Below the pieces are notes generated by a model. It was given only the letters and a program-made list of their open reading frames with translations. It made no database searches and was not told where the DNA came from. Shown here in pieces: positions 1 to 6,364 of a stretch of 9,131 nucleotides of DNA. The position numbers and the translations under genes are program-made. Source of the stretch: Gammaproteobacteria bacterium. GTDB lineage: Bacteria > Pseudomonadota > Gammaproteobacteria > UBA12402. Each line of letters starts with the position of its first letter. The first letter of the stretch is position 1. The stretch spans positions 1 to 9,131 of the forward strand of contig JANQHY010000208.1 in NCBI GenBank assembly GCA_028282395.1, written 5' to 3'.

Positions 1-346
1 CATATTTTTTCATGTAGGTAAAATCTGCATGAGAGGGACGATAAAGTTTTTTCAACTCATCATAATCCTGTGGCCGCATATCCTGATTATACGCTAACAA
101 CAGAATCGGTGTGCCCATTGTGCGCCCTTCAAACAGTCCTGACAAAACATGAATCTGATCCTTCTCCTGACGCGGTGTGGTAATTTCACTCTGACCCGGT
201 CGGCGTCGATCAAGCTCATGCTGAATCTCTTCAACAGAAATCTCCAATCCAGCCGGACAACCATCAACAATTACTGCCACCGCACCGCCATGCGATTCAC
301 CACATGTGGTAAGGGTAAAAAGTTTCCCAAAACAACTACCTGCCAT
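1..346 (-). CDS. aroC: Chorismate synthase, N-terminal part (3' end off window)
   Basis: Chorismate synthase converts 5-enolpyruvylshikimate 3-phosphate to chorismate, the last shikimate-pathway step, and needs reduced FMN. Only the first 115 residues are visible. The start reads [20 protein letters not shown], which matches the family signature, with the conserved His at residue 19. The RRRPGQ block follows at residues 47-52, then TTPRQEKD at 56-63 and RPSHAD at 103-108. The ATG at 344-346 is supported by a GGGGAG ribosome site 6 bases upstream. The start lies inside the end of aroB, overlapping by 11 bases (336-346), so it is probably translated by coupling. It is the most distal gene of the seven-gene aro operon visible here. 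The reading frame is open to the window edge, and nothing suggests damage. Confidence 0.96.
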   Translation of the reverse strand, partial: MAGSCFGKLFTLTTCGESHGGAVAVIVDGCPAGLEISVEEIQHELDRRRPGQSEITTPRQEKDQIHVLSGLFEGRTMGTPILLLAYNQDMRPQDYDELKKLYRPSHADFTYMKKY

Positions 347-1460
347 CAAACTCTCCCCGACTAACTTTTAAAAATGCCTCTGTTACAACCTCATCATCAA
401 CTAGATGGGTAAATTTTCCCTGCTCTGTTAACATCTTCCCGATCTGCTGGAGTAATACATAATACACTTTACCTGCTTTCGCTTTTTTATCAAGCCGAGT
501 TGCGGCAATTACCTCCTCAATAGAAAATGGAGCAAGTTGACTACCAGCGAACCCAAGACGAGATAAAAACGCTTCAATGACTAAACAGACCTCTTCAGCT
601 AACACTCCGAGCAATTGGGCAATACGAATTTCAACAAGTATCCCCAGCGCTACGGCATTGCCATGTAGTAATTGATAATCACTGAGCCGCTCGATAGCGT
701 GGGCAATGGTATGACCAAAATTACAAACGGCACGCTCACTATTACGCTCTTTTTGATCGCGCTCAACAATACCCGCTTTAATGGAAACTGCACGAGCAAT
801 AATGTCTGTTAGGAGTGTTTCATCATTTAGCAGTGTGTCTTTATCCTGCTGTTGCACCAATGCAAAACTCTCTTTGTCATTAGAGAGAAACATCTTTACT
901 GCTTCAACCAATCCGGTGATACGATGTGCCTGTGGCAATGTGCGCAAACAGTGGATATCACTCACAACTGCCTGAGGCTGCAAAAATGCACCGATGAGAT
1001 TTTTACCATAATCATTATCAATACCGACTTTACCACCAACACTACTATCAACCATTGCCAACAGTGATGTCGGCAACTGAATATAAGCAACACCGCGCAT
1101 GTAAGTAGCTGCAACAAATCCAGCTAAATCACCGGTAACGCCCCCGCCCAATGCCAAGATGACGGTATCGCGATCACAGCCATGTGCAAACATCTGCGCT
1201 TCAAGCTGCTGTTTAACTGTGTAGCTTTTTGACTGCTCACCGGCTGGAAAAGTTAACTGTAGTGGTTTAATACCTTGTTGCTGCAATGTTTGAGTCAACA
1301 TTTCACCATAGTAACCGTTAACTGTTGCATCGCTAATCACCACACAATGTGTCACTGTCGTTGGCAGCCAGTGCTGTGGCGCTTTTAATAGCCCACCTGC
1401 AATCAAAATCGGATAGCTACGCGCCGCCTCTTGGGGAATATTTACCTTTACTTGTCTCAT
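336..1460 (-). CDS. aroB: 3-dehydroquinate synthase
   Basis: This enzyme turns DAHP into 3-dehydroquinate, the second step of the pathway, using NAD and a divalent metal. The 374 residues are a normal full length. Visible blocks are [11 protein letters not shown] at 105-115 (NAD-binding), [15 protein letters not shown] at 130-144, GKNLIGAF at 152-159, [11 protein letters not shown] at 247-257 and DKKAKAGK at 324-331. The metal ligands by family alignment are Glu186, His250 and His266, all present, as are Lys144, Lys153, Lys189 and His254. Two usual residues are changed: the Thr of GGKT is Val145, and the Glu of LHGEAV is Asn268. The ATG overlaps the DAHP synthase stop as ATGA (1457-1460), and there is no strong ribosome site before it, so translation probably depends on coupling. 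Dehydroquinate synthase is the best call; related sugar-phosphate cyclases are less likely given the operon. Confidence 0.95.
   Translation of the reverse strand: MRQVKVNIPQEAARSYPILIAGGLLKAPQHWLPTTVTHCVVISDATVNGYYGEMLTQTLQQQGIKPLQLTFPAGEQSKSYTVKQQLEAQMFAHGCDRDTVILALGGGVTGDLAGFVAATYMRGVAYIQLPTSLLAMVDSSVGGKVGIDNDYGKNLIGAFLQPQAVVSDIHCLRTLPQAHRITGLVEAVKMFLSNDKESFALVQQQDKDTLLNDETLLTDIIARAVSIKAGIVERDQKERNSERAVCNFGHTIAHAIERLSDYQLLHGNAVALGILVEIRIAQLLGVLAEEVCLVIEAFLSRLGFAGSQLAPFSIEEVIAATRLDKKAKAGKVYYVLLQQIGKMLTEQGKFTHLVDDEVVTEAFLKVSRGEFDGR
353..358 (-). promoter_or_regulatory. Ribosome binding site of aroC inside aroB
   Basis: On the minus strand this reads GGGGAG, six bases before the aroC ATG at 344-346. 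It lies within aroB coding sequence, since the two genes overlap by 11 bases. Confidence 0.7.
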
Positions 1461-2500
1461 TGTGATACCCGCTGAGCTAACGCTAGTAGCATTTTTTCAG
1501 TTTCCTGCCAACCTAAACAGGGGTCAGTAATGGATAATCCTTCAAGATCAACCGCATCAGGCTGTTGTGGAGAAATTTTCTGATTGCCCGGTTTAAGAAA
1601 ACTCTCTACCATGAAGCCTTTCACCAACTTCTGCAATGGTGGATGGTGAGAAATATTATCTAGCACTTCCATAATAATTTGTGGTTGACGCTGATAATCT
1701 TTTTTTCCAGCAACTAGACAGTTATCATGACTCACATCAATCATCACTGCCGCATTGCTAATTTTATGTTGCTCCATATGCTGTTTTACCTCTAATAGTG
1801 ATTGATTATCATAATTAGGCTGACCATTACCACCACGTAAAACTAAATGTGCATGGGGATTGCCTGAAGTCTCTACCTCTTGGCCATCAAATACGGCAGT
1901 ATGTGGATATTGTGCCGCAACAATGCCATTCACGCCAATGGCAAGTTTACCATGCGTAGGATTTTTTATTCCCACTGGGCAATCAATTGCCGAAGCAAAA
2001 ATACGGTGCTCCTGATCTTCAGCACTACGCGCACCCACTGCAACCCAGGATAGCAGCTCAATAAACCCTTTAGCATTATGGGTAAATAGCGCTTCATCAG
2101 CAATTGCCAATCCCATATCAATCACCTTAAGCATCATCTGACGCGAATAGATCGCACCGGCTTCAATATCAGGACCGGCAAAAGGATCAGGTTGGTTGAC
2201 GGGCCCGGTCCAACCGCGTGTTGTACGCGGTTTTTGAATATAAACACGCATGATTATCTTCAACGCATGCTTGACCTGATCATTCATTGCTGCCAACCGT
2301 TTTGCATACTCCAACACCGCCGGCTGTGGCCAAGCTGAACAGGGGCCAACAACCATTAACAAGCGCTGGTCATTGCCAGCAAGAATTTCCCGTACCTCGT
2401 GTTGATCCTGCTCAATCTGACGTCGACTACTATCAGATAACGGTAATTTTTTAATTAACTGCTCTGATGTTGGTAACTTTTTAATAACTCGATAACTCAT
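1457..2500 (-). CDS. aroG: Type I 3-deoxy-7-phosphoheptulonate (DAHP) synthase
   Basis: This enzyme condenses phosphoenolpyruvate with erythrose 4-phosphate to DAHP, the committed first step. The 347 residues belong to the AroF/G/H (type I alpha) family; the letter G is a convenience, since the isozyme cannot be told from sequence. Catalytic and metal residues are in place: Cys54 in GPCS, Arg85, Lys90 in KPRTT, His258 in DVSHDN, Glu299 in MVES and Asp326 in ITDPC. Compared from memory with E. coli AroG, the loop after APH that carries the Phe-contacting Phe209 and Ser211 is about five residues shorter (here residues 199-213), and the Asp6-Asp7 N-terminal element is missing. Feedback control is therefore probably altered or absent. 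An AGGAGA ribosome site at 2508-2513 overlaps the aroE stop, and the gap from aroE is 11 bases. Confidence 0.95.
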   Translation of the reverse strand: MSYRVIKKLPTSEQLIKKLPLSDSSRRQIEQDQHEVREILAGNDQRLLMVVGPCSAWPQPAVLEYAKRLAAMNDQVKHALKIIMRVYIQKPRTTRGWTGPVNQPDPFAGPDIEAGAIYSRQMMLKVIDMGLAIADEALFTHNAKGFIELLSWVAVGARSAEDQEHRIFASAIDCPVGIKNPTHGKLAIGVNGIVAAQYPHTAVFDGQEVETSGNPHAHLVLRGGNGQPNYDNQSLLEVKQHMEQHKISNAAVMIDVSHDNCLVAGKKDYQRQPQIIMEVLDNISHHPPLQKLVKGFMVESFLKPGNQKISPQQPDAVDLEGLSITDPCLGWQETEKMLLALAQRVSQ

Positions 2501-2511
2501 GATAACTTCTC

Positions 2512-3342
2512 CTAAGGATTTTTCTGCTGTACTAATAATAGTTCTCTTACTTCACTAATTAACTGCTCATCTTTAATAGTGATATCACGCCATAGCTCTA
2601 TTTGACGAATACCCTGACCAATAAACATCTCAACACCGGAAATTGTTTGAGCACCACTTTTTTGTGCTGACAAAAGTAAGCGTGTTGCAACTGGATTGTA
2701 AACCATGTCAAAAACCACTTGCTGAGAATTAAATGGGTAATCACTCAGAGGTGTCTGCTCAATGTTCGGTGACATACCCAATGAAGTCGTATTAATGATG
2801 ACATCGATTGGCAGCTGCCCGATCTGGTTAGCGTCAACCACTTCACCAGAAAACATTGCGGCCAACTGTTCTGCACGCTCACGGGTACGGTTCAACCAAA
2901 AAGTCTTTGCTCGCTGTTGCTGCATTAAATAGCCTGCCGCACGCGCAGCACCGCCAGCGCCGATAATTAATACACGCTTATTTTCTAATTCAACTGTACG
3001 TAAAGCATAAGCAATACCATCGACATCGGTATTATAGCCATGCAACTTGCCATCACGATTAATCACCGTATTCACCGCTTCCATCGCTTGACCCGCTTCA
3101 CTGCAGTCATCAAGATAGGGAAATATTTGCGCTTTAAATGGCAATGTTACTGCGGTTAATCCTACTGCTAAGGTTTTTATTGTCTGCACTAAGGGCTCAA
3201 CTGTCTCATACGAAAATGCCAGTAGTACGGCATTCAAATTGAGCTGCTGATAAATATGGCCATGCAGAAGTGGGCTCTGTGTATGGCTAAGTGGATAACC
3301 GATAACCATATTAAGCGTAGTTTGACTGTTTAGTTGCATCAT
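2512..3342 (-). CDS. aroE: Shikimate dehydrogenase
   Basis: Shikimate dehydrogenase reduces 3-dehydroshikimate to shikimate with NADPH. The 276 residues are typical. The shikimate-binding GYPLSHTQSP is at 15-24, VTLPFK with catalytic Lys70 at 65-70, AVNTV at 89-93, and GYNTDVDG with catalytic Asp106 at 102-109. The nucleotide fold shows GAGGAARAAG at 128-137 and NRTRERA at 151-157, the Asn-Arg-Thr being typical of NADP preference. NTTSLGM at 184-190 and GVEMFIGQG at 236-244 complete the family pattern. The usual Asn of the NVTxPxK block is Ala64 here. The gene starts with two adjacent ATG codons; the first overlaps the aroQ stop as ATGA (3339-3342) and a strong GAGGAGAG lies just upstream. 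The second ATG is an equally possible start. Confidence 0.96.
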   Translation of the reverse strand: MMQLNSQTTLNMVIGYPLSHTQSPLLHGHIYQQLNLNAVLLAFSYETVEPLVQTIKTLAVGLTAVTLPFKAQIFPYLDDCSEAGQAMEAVNTVINRDGKLHGYNTDVDGIAYALRTVELENKRVLIIGAGGAARAAGYLMQQQRAKTFWLNRTRERAEQLAAMFSGEVVDANQIGQLPIDVIINTTSLGMSPNIEQTPLSDYPFNSQQVVFDMVYNPVATRLLLSAQKSGAQTISGVEMFIGQGIRQIELWRDITIKDEQLISEVRELLLVQQKNP

Positions 3343-3785
3343 TTTCTCTCCTCGCTTAAGTACTCAATCAATTTAGTCACTGCCAAACGGTAACCCTGCT
3401 CTTTCTGACCACTAATTTGAGTAATACAAGCTGGCTCTATGACTGAATGTTGGCGCCACGGTTCACGCTCAGCAATTTTAGATAGATGAACTTCAATAAC
3501 TGGCAGCCCACTATCAAGCAGTGCATCATGCAGCGCATAACTATAATGCGTCAATGCACCGGGATTAATAATAATGCCGATACAATTAACTGACTGCTGC
3601 TGAATTTTATCAATCAGTGCGCCTTCATGGTTCGATTGATAGGCCAATAATATCATGTCATGCGCTTTCGCCGCTTCTGCGGTTAACGCCTCAATGGCTT
3701 GTAGCGTTAACGTACCATAATGGTGACGATCACGTTGACCAAGCATATTAAGATTTGGCCCATTTAATAAAAGTATCTGTTTCAC
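3339..3785 (-). CDS. aroQ: Type II 3-dehydroquinate dehydratase
   Basis: This enzyme dehydrates 3-dehydroquinate to 3-dehydroshikimate, the third step. It is the small dodecameric type II enzyme (148 residues), not the class I AroD lyase. Signatures are LNGPNLNMLG at 7-16, Arg18 and catalytic Tyr23 in the flexible lid, QSNHEG at 50-55, INPGALTHYSYA at 73-84, and EVHLS at 98-102 with catalytic His100. The usual Asn after HLS is Lys103. The start is GTG at 3783-3785, and its first base is the last base of the aroK TAG stop. A GGAGGG ribosome site 5 bases upstream fixes this start. Its stop overlaps the aroE start by 4 bases. Confidence 0.96.
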   Translation of the reverse strand: MKQILLLNGPNLNMLGQRDRHHYGTLTLQAIEALTAEAAKAHDMILLAYQSNHEGALIDKIQQQSVNCIGIIINPGALTHYSYALHDALLDSGLPVIEVHLSKIAEREPWRQHSVIEPACITQISGQKEQGYRLAVTKLIEYLSEERK

Positions 3786-4342
3786 TATTGCCCTCCACGT
3801 TGAGAAAGTTGTTGTAGAATTTTTTCCACGCTCGCATTCACTGAACCACTATTATCAATAGTGATATCTGCTAATCGCTCATATACAGGCGTACGTTCTT
3901 GCCATAAACGATCAAACGTCTGTTGCGGCTCTTCATGCGCTGGAAAAAATGCGGGTCGACCATTTGCCATAATGCGAGTAAAAATTTCCGCGGCTGGTGC
4001 TTGTAGATAGATCAGTAGACAGTGATTGTCTGCGCTACTCAATAGTTGCTGATTATCCGCTGCCAACGGCGTCCTACCACCTAGTGCCAGAACACTATTT
4101 CTCTGCAAAATGACTTGGCGCAGTGCTTCATGCTCTAATGTATGAAAACCCTCAGCACCATGTTTTACCATAATTTGTCGGTAAGAGAGAGCCTTATCAA
4201 ATCGTTTCACATATTGCGCTTCAATCTCTTTATCGATATCAATAAATGGTCGTTGTAGTTTTGCAGCAAGCTGCTTTGCCACGGTTGTCTTACCAACGCC
4301 TTTAAACCCCATTAACACTAGTGTCGTATCGTCTGGCATCAT
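3785..4342 (-). CDS. aroK: Shikimate kinase, variant substrate site
   Basis: Shikimate kinase phosphorylates shikimate at the 3-hydroxyl with ATP. The 185-residue protein has the P-loop GFKGVGKTT at 12-20, the acidic DID at 35-37 for Mg and shikimate, the lid with NGRPAF at 127-132, and the adenine-side ERTPVYERLAD at 149-159. Two shikimate-site positions differ from the usual family: the Arg of the FR motif is His67 (EGFHTLE), and the third Gly of GGG is Arg90 (ALGGRTP). The segment RFDKALS at 47-53 also differs from the common E. coli type and recalls chlamydial AroL from memory. The operon position between aroA and aroQ supports the assignment. The start overlaps the aroA stop as ATGA (4339-4342). 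Two tandem ATG codons are possible starts, with GGAG upstream. Confidence 0.9.
   Translation of the reverse strand: MMPDDTTLVLMGFKGVGKTTVAKQLAAKLQRPFIDIDKEIEAQYVKRFDKALSYRQIMVKHGAEGFHTLEHEALRQVILQRNSVLALGGRTPLAADNQQLLSSADNHCLLIYLQAPAAEIFTRIMANGRPAFFPAHEEPQQTFDRLWQERTPVYERLADITIDNSGSVNASVEKILQQLSQRGGQ
3791..3796 (-). promoter_or_regulatory. Ribosome binding site fixing the aroQ GTG start
   Basis: On the minus strand this reads GGAGGG, five bases before the GTG at 3783-3785. It decides between the GTG and later starts, because the type II dehydratase N-terminus (LNGPNLN) needs residues encoded from this GTG. It lies inside the last codons of aroK. Confidence 0.75.
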
Positions 4343-5643
4343 TTTTTCATCTCCATATCTGCACCCAATGAACGCATCATTTCAACAAACTGTGGGAAAG
4401 TTTTATTTATCGCCTCAGCACCTTCAATCACGCTCTCTCCAGTTGCTAACATCCCTGCTAACGCTAACGCCATCACTGTACGATGATCACCATAACCATT
4501 CAATTTTAGTGCGCCGTGCAGTTCACTCTGGTGAATCATGAGATAATCCTTACCCTGCGCCACTTTCGCCCCCATATGCGCCAACCCTTCCGCCATCGAA
4601 TGGATGCGATCTGTCTCTTTAATCCTGGCATGACCAACATTCGCAATACGGGTCTTACCTGATGCTTGCGTAGCAATTACCGCTAAAGTGGGTAGCAGAT
4701 CAGGAATATCATTGGCATCAATATCACGCCCGCGCAATGGATGACCACCATGAATAATTAAGCGCTGCTGCTCAGCATCAATAACAATGTCCGCACCCAT
4801 CTCTTGTAGAATTGCTACCAGGCGTTTATCGCCTTGTGGGTCCGTCATATCAATACCAGACAATACGACACTCCCCGGCAACATCACAGCCGCAGCCACT
4901 AAATAGGAGGTTGAAGAGAAATCGGCAGCAATCAGTTTATCTTGCGGTTGCCACTGTTGCCCACCACGAATGGTAAAAGTATCCTCGCGACGACTACGAT
5001 AGTGTTCGTACTGTAATCCTTGCTGCTGCAACCAGCTCAATGTCATCTCAATATAGGGACGTTCATGCAGATCAACAACCTTAACAATACTTTCGCTATC
5101 AGCACACGGCAATGATAAAAGCAGTGCTGATAGATATTGTGAGGTCAAGCCATCAACAGTGGTTTTGCCACCACGCAACCTACCGCTAATTTTAACTGGC
5201 AGGTGTCCACGTCCTTCGCAGTAATCGATGGTCAGGCCTAGCGCTACTAATGCATCGACAAGTGGTTGAATTGGTCGTCGGCGCATCTGTTGATCACAAT
5301 CAAGAATAATGGGTTGATCACAATTTTTCCTCAACCCTAGCATTGGCATGACAAAACGTGTCGTAATGCCGGAGTTACCGCTATGAAGTTTCTGACAATC
5401 AGATTGTAGCGGCAATCCTTGACTAACAACATGCCAACCATCTTCCTCTTGTCTAACATCCGCGCCCAACTGCCGACAAACTTCTATAACAGCATGAATG
5501 TCATCAGAAGCTGGTATATTATGTAGGTGTGATTCACCCTGAGCCAGCAATGATAGCAACATGGCCCGCACTGCTTGCGACTTTGAGCCTGGGGGCGTCG
5601 TTTGCCCGTTTAATTCAGCCGTTTTTCTTACTATTAACCGCAT
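4339..5643 (-). CDS. aroA: 3-phosphoshikimate 1-carboxyvinyltransferase (EPSP synthase)
   Basis: EPSP synthase transfers the enolpyruvyl group of phosphoenolpyruvate to shikimate 3-phosphate. The protein is 434 residues, normal for the family. Visible motifs are PGSKSQAVRA at 18-27 (Lys21, Ser22, Arg26), SGNSGITTRF at 88-97, MRRRPI at 120-125, TSQYLSALL at 167-175, HERPYIEMTL at 193-202, DFSSTSYLVAA at 241-251, NDIPDLLPT at 311-319 with Asp315, IKETDR at 341-346 with Glu343, GDHRTVMA at 385-392, and NKTFPQF at 413-419. The loop at 88-97 has Ile93 and Phe97 where E. coli AroA has Thr97 and Pro101. It is the first gene of the operon, with GAGG 8 bases before the ATG. The overall style (SGNSGI..RF, DPQGDK, INKTFP) resembles chlamydial AroA as I remember it more than typical enterobacterial AroA. 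Confidence 0.96.
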   Translation of the reverse strand: MRLIVRKTAELNGQTTPPGSKSQAVRAMLLSLLAQGESHLHNIPASDDIHAVIEVCRQLGADVRQEEDGWHVVSQGLPLQSDCQKLHSGNSGITTRFVMPMLGLRKNCDQPIILDCDQQMRRRPIQPLVDALVALGLTIDYCEGRGHLPVKISGRLRGGKTTVDGLTSQYLSALLLSLPCADSESIVKVVDLHERPYIEMTLSWLQQQGLQYEHYRSRREDTFTIRGGQQWQPQDKLIAADFSSTSYLVAAAVMLPGSVVLSGIDMTDPQGDKRLVAILQEMGADIVIDAEQQRLIIHGGHPLRGRDIDANDIPDLLPTLAVIATQASGKTRIANVGHARIKETDRIHSMAEGLAHMGAKVAQGKDYLMIHQSELHGALKLNGYGDHRTVMALALAGMLATGESVIEGAEAINKTFPQFVEMMRSLGADMEMKK

Positions 5644-5719
5644 ACAATATGCCTCTTATTCATTATCTCTAACACTATAACTATTTAGATTTTAGACCTT
5701 TTCCCGCCCTTTAGCGGCT

Positions 5720-5833
5720 TTAAGGTGGCAAATCTGGAAAAATAAATTGTAGAAATAGATGAATTTGGCCTTTAGGGCCAAAAATAGAAGAAAAAAGGTG
5801 AAGAGTGATAAGCAGTTGAACGACAAGCAGCAT
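5720..5833 (-). CDS. Possible 37-residue Phe-rich leader peptide upstream of aroA
   Basis: On the minus strand an ATG at 5831-5833 opens 37 codons ending in TAA at 5720-5722, about 76 bases before aroA. AAGG lies six bases before the ATG. The peptide is hydrophobic and contains five Phe codons, all TTT, three of them within six residues near residue 27 (FLQFIF), and no Trp or Tyr. Phe-rich leaders are known to attenuate Phe-related operons such as pheA and pheST, and chorismate feeds Phe synthesis. Against it, the region is T-rich on this strand, so TTT codons may be chance, and no clear terminator hairpin with a U-run follows. It could equally be a small membrane peptide or non-coding. Confidence 0.2.
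   Translation of the reverse strand: MLLVVQLLITLHLFSSIFGPKGQIHLFLQFIFPDLPP
5764..5782. repeat. Perfect 7-base stem-loop in the aroA leader region
   Basis: TTTGGCC and GGCCAAA are separated by the 5-base loop TTTAG. The stem is perfect. It lies about 120 bases upstream of aroA and inside the possible leader ORF. It is not followed by a clean T-run on either strand, so I do not call it a terminator; it could be an operator or an RNA structure in the aro leader. Confidence 0.45.
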
Positions 5834-5906
5834 TGACTACCTTGGCTGTAGCCGCTGATATCTCATACTGTTGTGATTTAATCATGTTCATTGTCAATTA
5901 CATTCA

Positions 5907-5922
5907 ACTATTATCGAATAGT
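5907..5922. repeat. 16-base palindrome (possible operator)
   Basis: ACTATT-ATCG-AATAGT is a perfect inverted repeat with 6-base arms. It sits between the two divergent genes and could be a regulator site. It does not match a TyrR or TrpR box that I know. A chance palindrome in AT-rich DNA is possible. Confidence 0.25.
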
Positions 5923-6005
5923 CACTATAACAAAACTGCCGTTACCTTGTCAACATCACCTTCGTTGTTCTGTGTTGATTAACACTGTTATCCTGCGGCA
6001 CCACC

Positions 6006-6161
6006 CTTGTCGCCTCCGGCTTGTCCGGCGTTATTGCATAATTTTAAGTAATGAACTGATTTTAAATAATTCTCCAAAGCAAGGTATTTTTTTAACTTAT
6101 TGACTCATCTTTATTAGTTGCTAATTTGTGCAACAACGCCGGACAAGCCGGGGGCGACGAG
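6006..6161. repeat. 156-base element with 36-base imperfect inverted arms (REP-doublet or MITE-like)
   Basis: The left arm is 6006-6041 and the right arm 6126-6161. Of 36 paired positions 32 are Watson-Crick. Three of the four others (6008, 6015, 6039) are G-U pairs if the plus strand is transcribed, leaving one A-C mismatch at 6033. The arms are GC-rich, while the 84-base centre is very AT-rich. Each arm can also fold alone into a bulged hairpin, with CCGG paired to CCGG around a 5-base loop and an outer CG pair, which recalls REP units. I see no target-site duplication at the edges and no transposase nearby. It could be a BIME-like pair of REP units, a MITE, or the stem of a structured RNA. 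Confidence 0.6.
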
Positions 6162-6209
6162 ATTAGCGCTACGGGACAACGGGAGGGAGAAATTAATAAA
6201 AAATATTTT

Positions 6210-6238
6210 TTGACTAGGCCAGGTATCTATGTAACAAT
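6210..6238 (+). promoter_or_regulatory. Candidate sigma-70 promoter for the orphan gene
   Basis: TTGACT (6210-6215, five of six consensus bases) is 17 bases from AACAAT (6233-6238, four of six). Transcription would start near 6245 and give a 5' leader of about 120 bases with two hairpins. A second TTGACT at 6100-6105 has only a poor -10 and overlaps the large inverted repeat. Confidence 0.3.
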
Positions 6239-6308
6239 GGCGCCAATTATAGACAGAGGTTGGGCAGCAAGCACTCCTCTATTTTATTTATCAAAAATAA
6301 TAGAAAAA

Positions 6309-6331
6309 CTCTGACAAAATAATTATCAGAG
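6309..6331 (+). repeat. Stem-loop in the leader of the orphan gene
   Basis: CTCTGA (6309-6314) and TCAGAG (6326-6331) form a perfect 6-base stem around an 11-base AT-rich loop. It lies about 35 bases before the orphan start codon and has no T-run after it. Confidence 0.4.
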
Positions 6332-6337
6332 CATGAA

Positions 6338-6353
6338 GCTATAGCTATATAGC
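6338..6353 (+). repeat. Hairpin abutting the orphan ribosome site
   Basis: GCTATA-GCTA-TATAGC is a perfect 6-base stem with a 4-base loop. It ends one base before the AAGGGGA ribosome site (6354-6360), so folding could affect ribosome access. It is AT-rich and weak, so this is only a possibility. Confidence 0.35.
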
Positions 6354-6364
6354 AAGGGGAAAGT

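Larger units (their letters stand above)
5644..6364. other. 721-base non-coding region between divergent aroA and the orphan gene
   Basis: No protein gene is convincing here. From left to right it holds the aroA ribosome site and leader, an imperfect stem near 5706-5730, a perfect stem at 5764-5782, a possible small leader ORF on the minus strand (5720-5833), a 16-base palindrome at 5907-5922, a large inverted repeat (6006-6161), a candidate plus-strand promoter (6210-6238) and two small hairpins before the orphan gene. I could not find a good -35/-10 pair for aroA on the minus strand, although -10-like hexamers (TAAAAT, TATAGT, GATAAT) lie within about 60 bases of the start. No tRNA or terminator with a U-run was seen. 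Confidence 0.7.

Noticed and set aside
149..364. Plus-strand 71-codon frame over aroC and the end of aroB
   Set aside because: It is antisense to the strongly supported aroC N-terminus.
781..1067. Two short plus-strand frames inside aroB
   Set aside because: Both are antisense to conserved aroB coding sequence and carry no motif.
5764..5782. Rho-independent terminator
   Set aside because: The stem is good but no continuous T-run follows on either strand.
5644..5900. TyrR or TrpR operator before aroA
   Set aside because: I looked for the TGTAAA-N6-TTTACA pattern and a TrpR-like palindrome and saw neither.
5891..6103. Plus-strand 70-codon reading frame in the intergenic region
   Set aside because: It runs into the inverted repeat, lacks a ribosome site, and its composition is unlike a protein.
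6126..6314. Plus-strand TTG-started reading frame of 62 codons before the orphan gene
   Set aside because: It begins in the arm of the inverted repeat, has no good ribosome site and no recognisable motif. It is probably chance.
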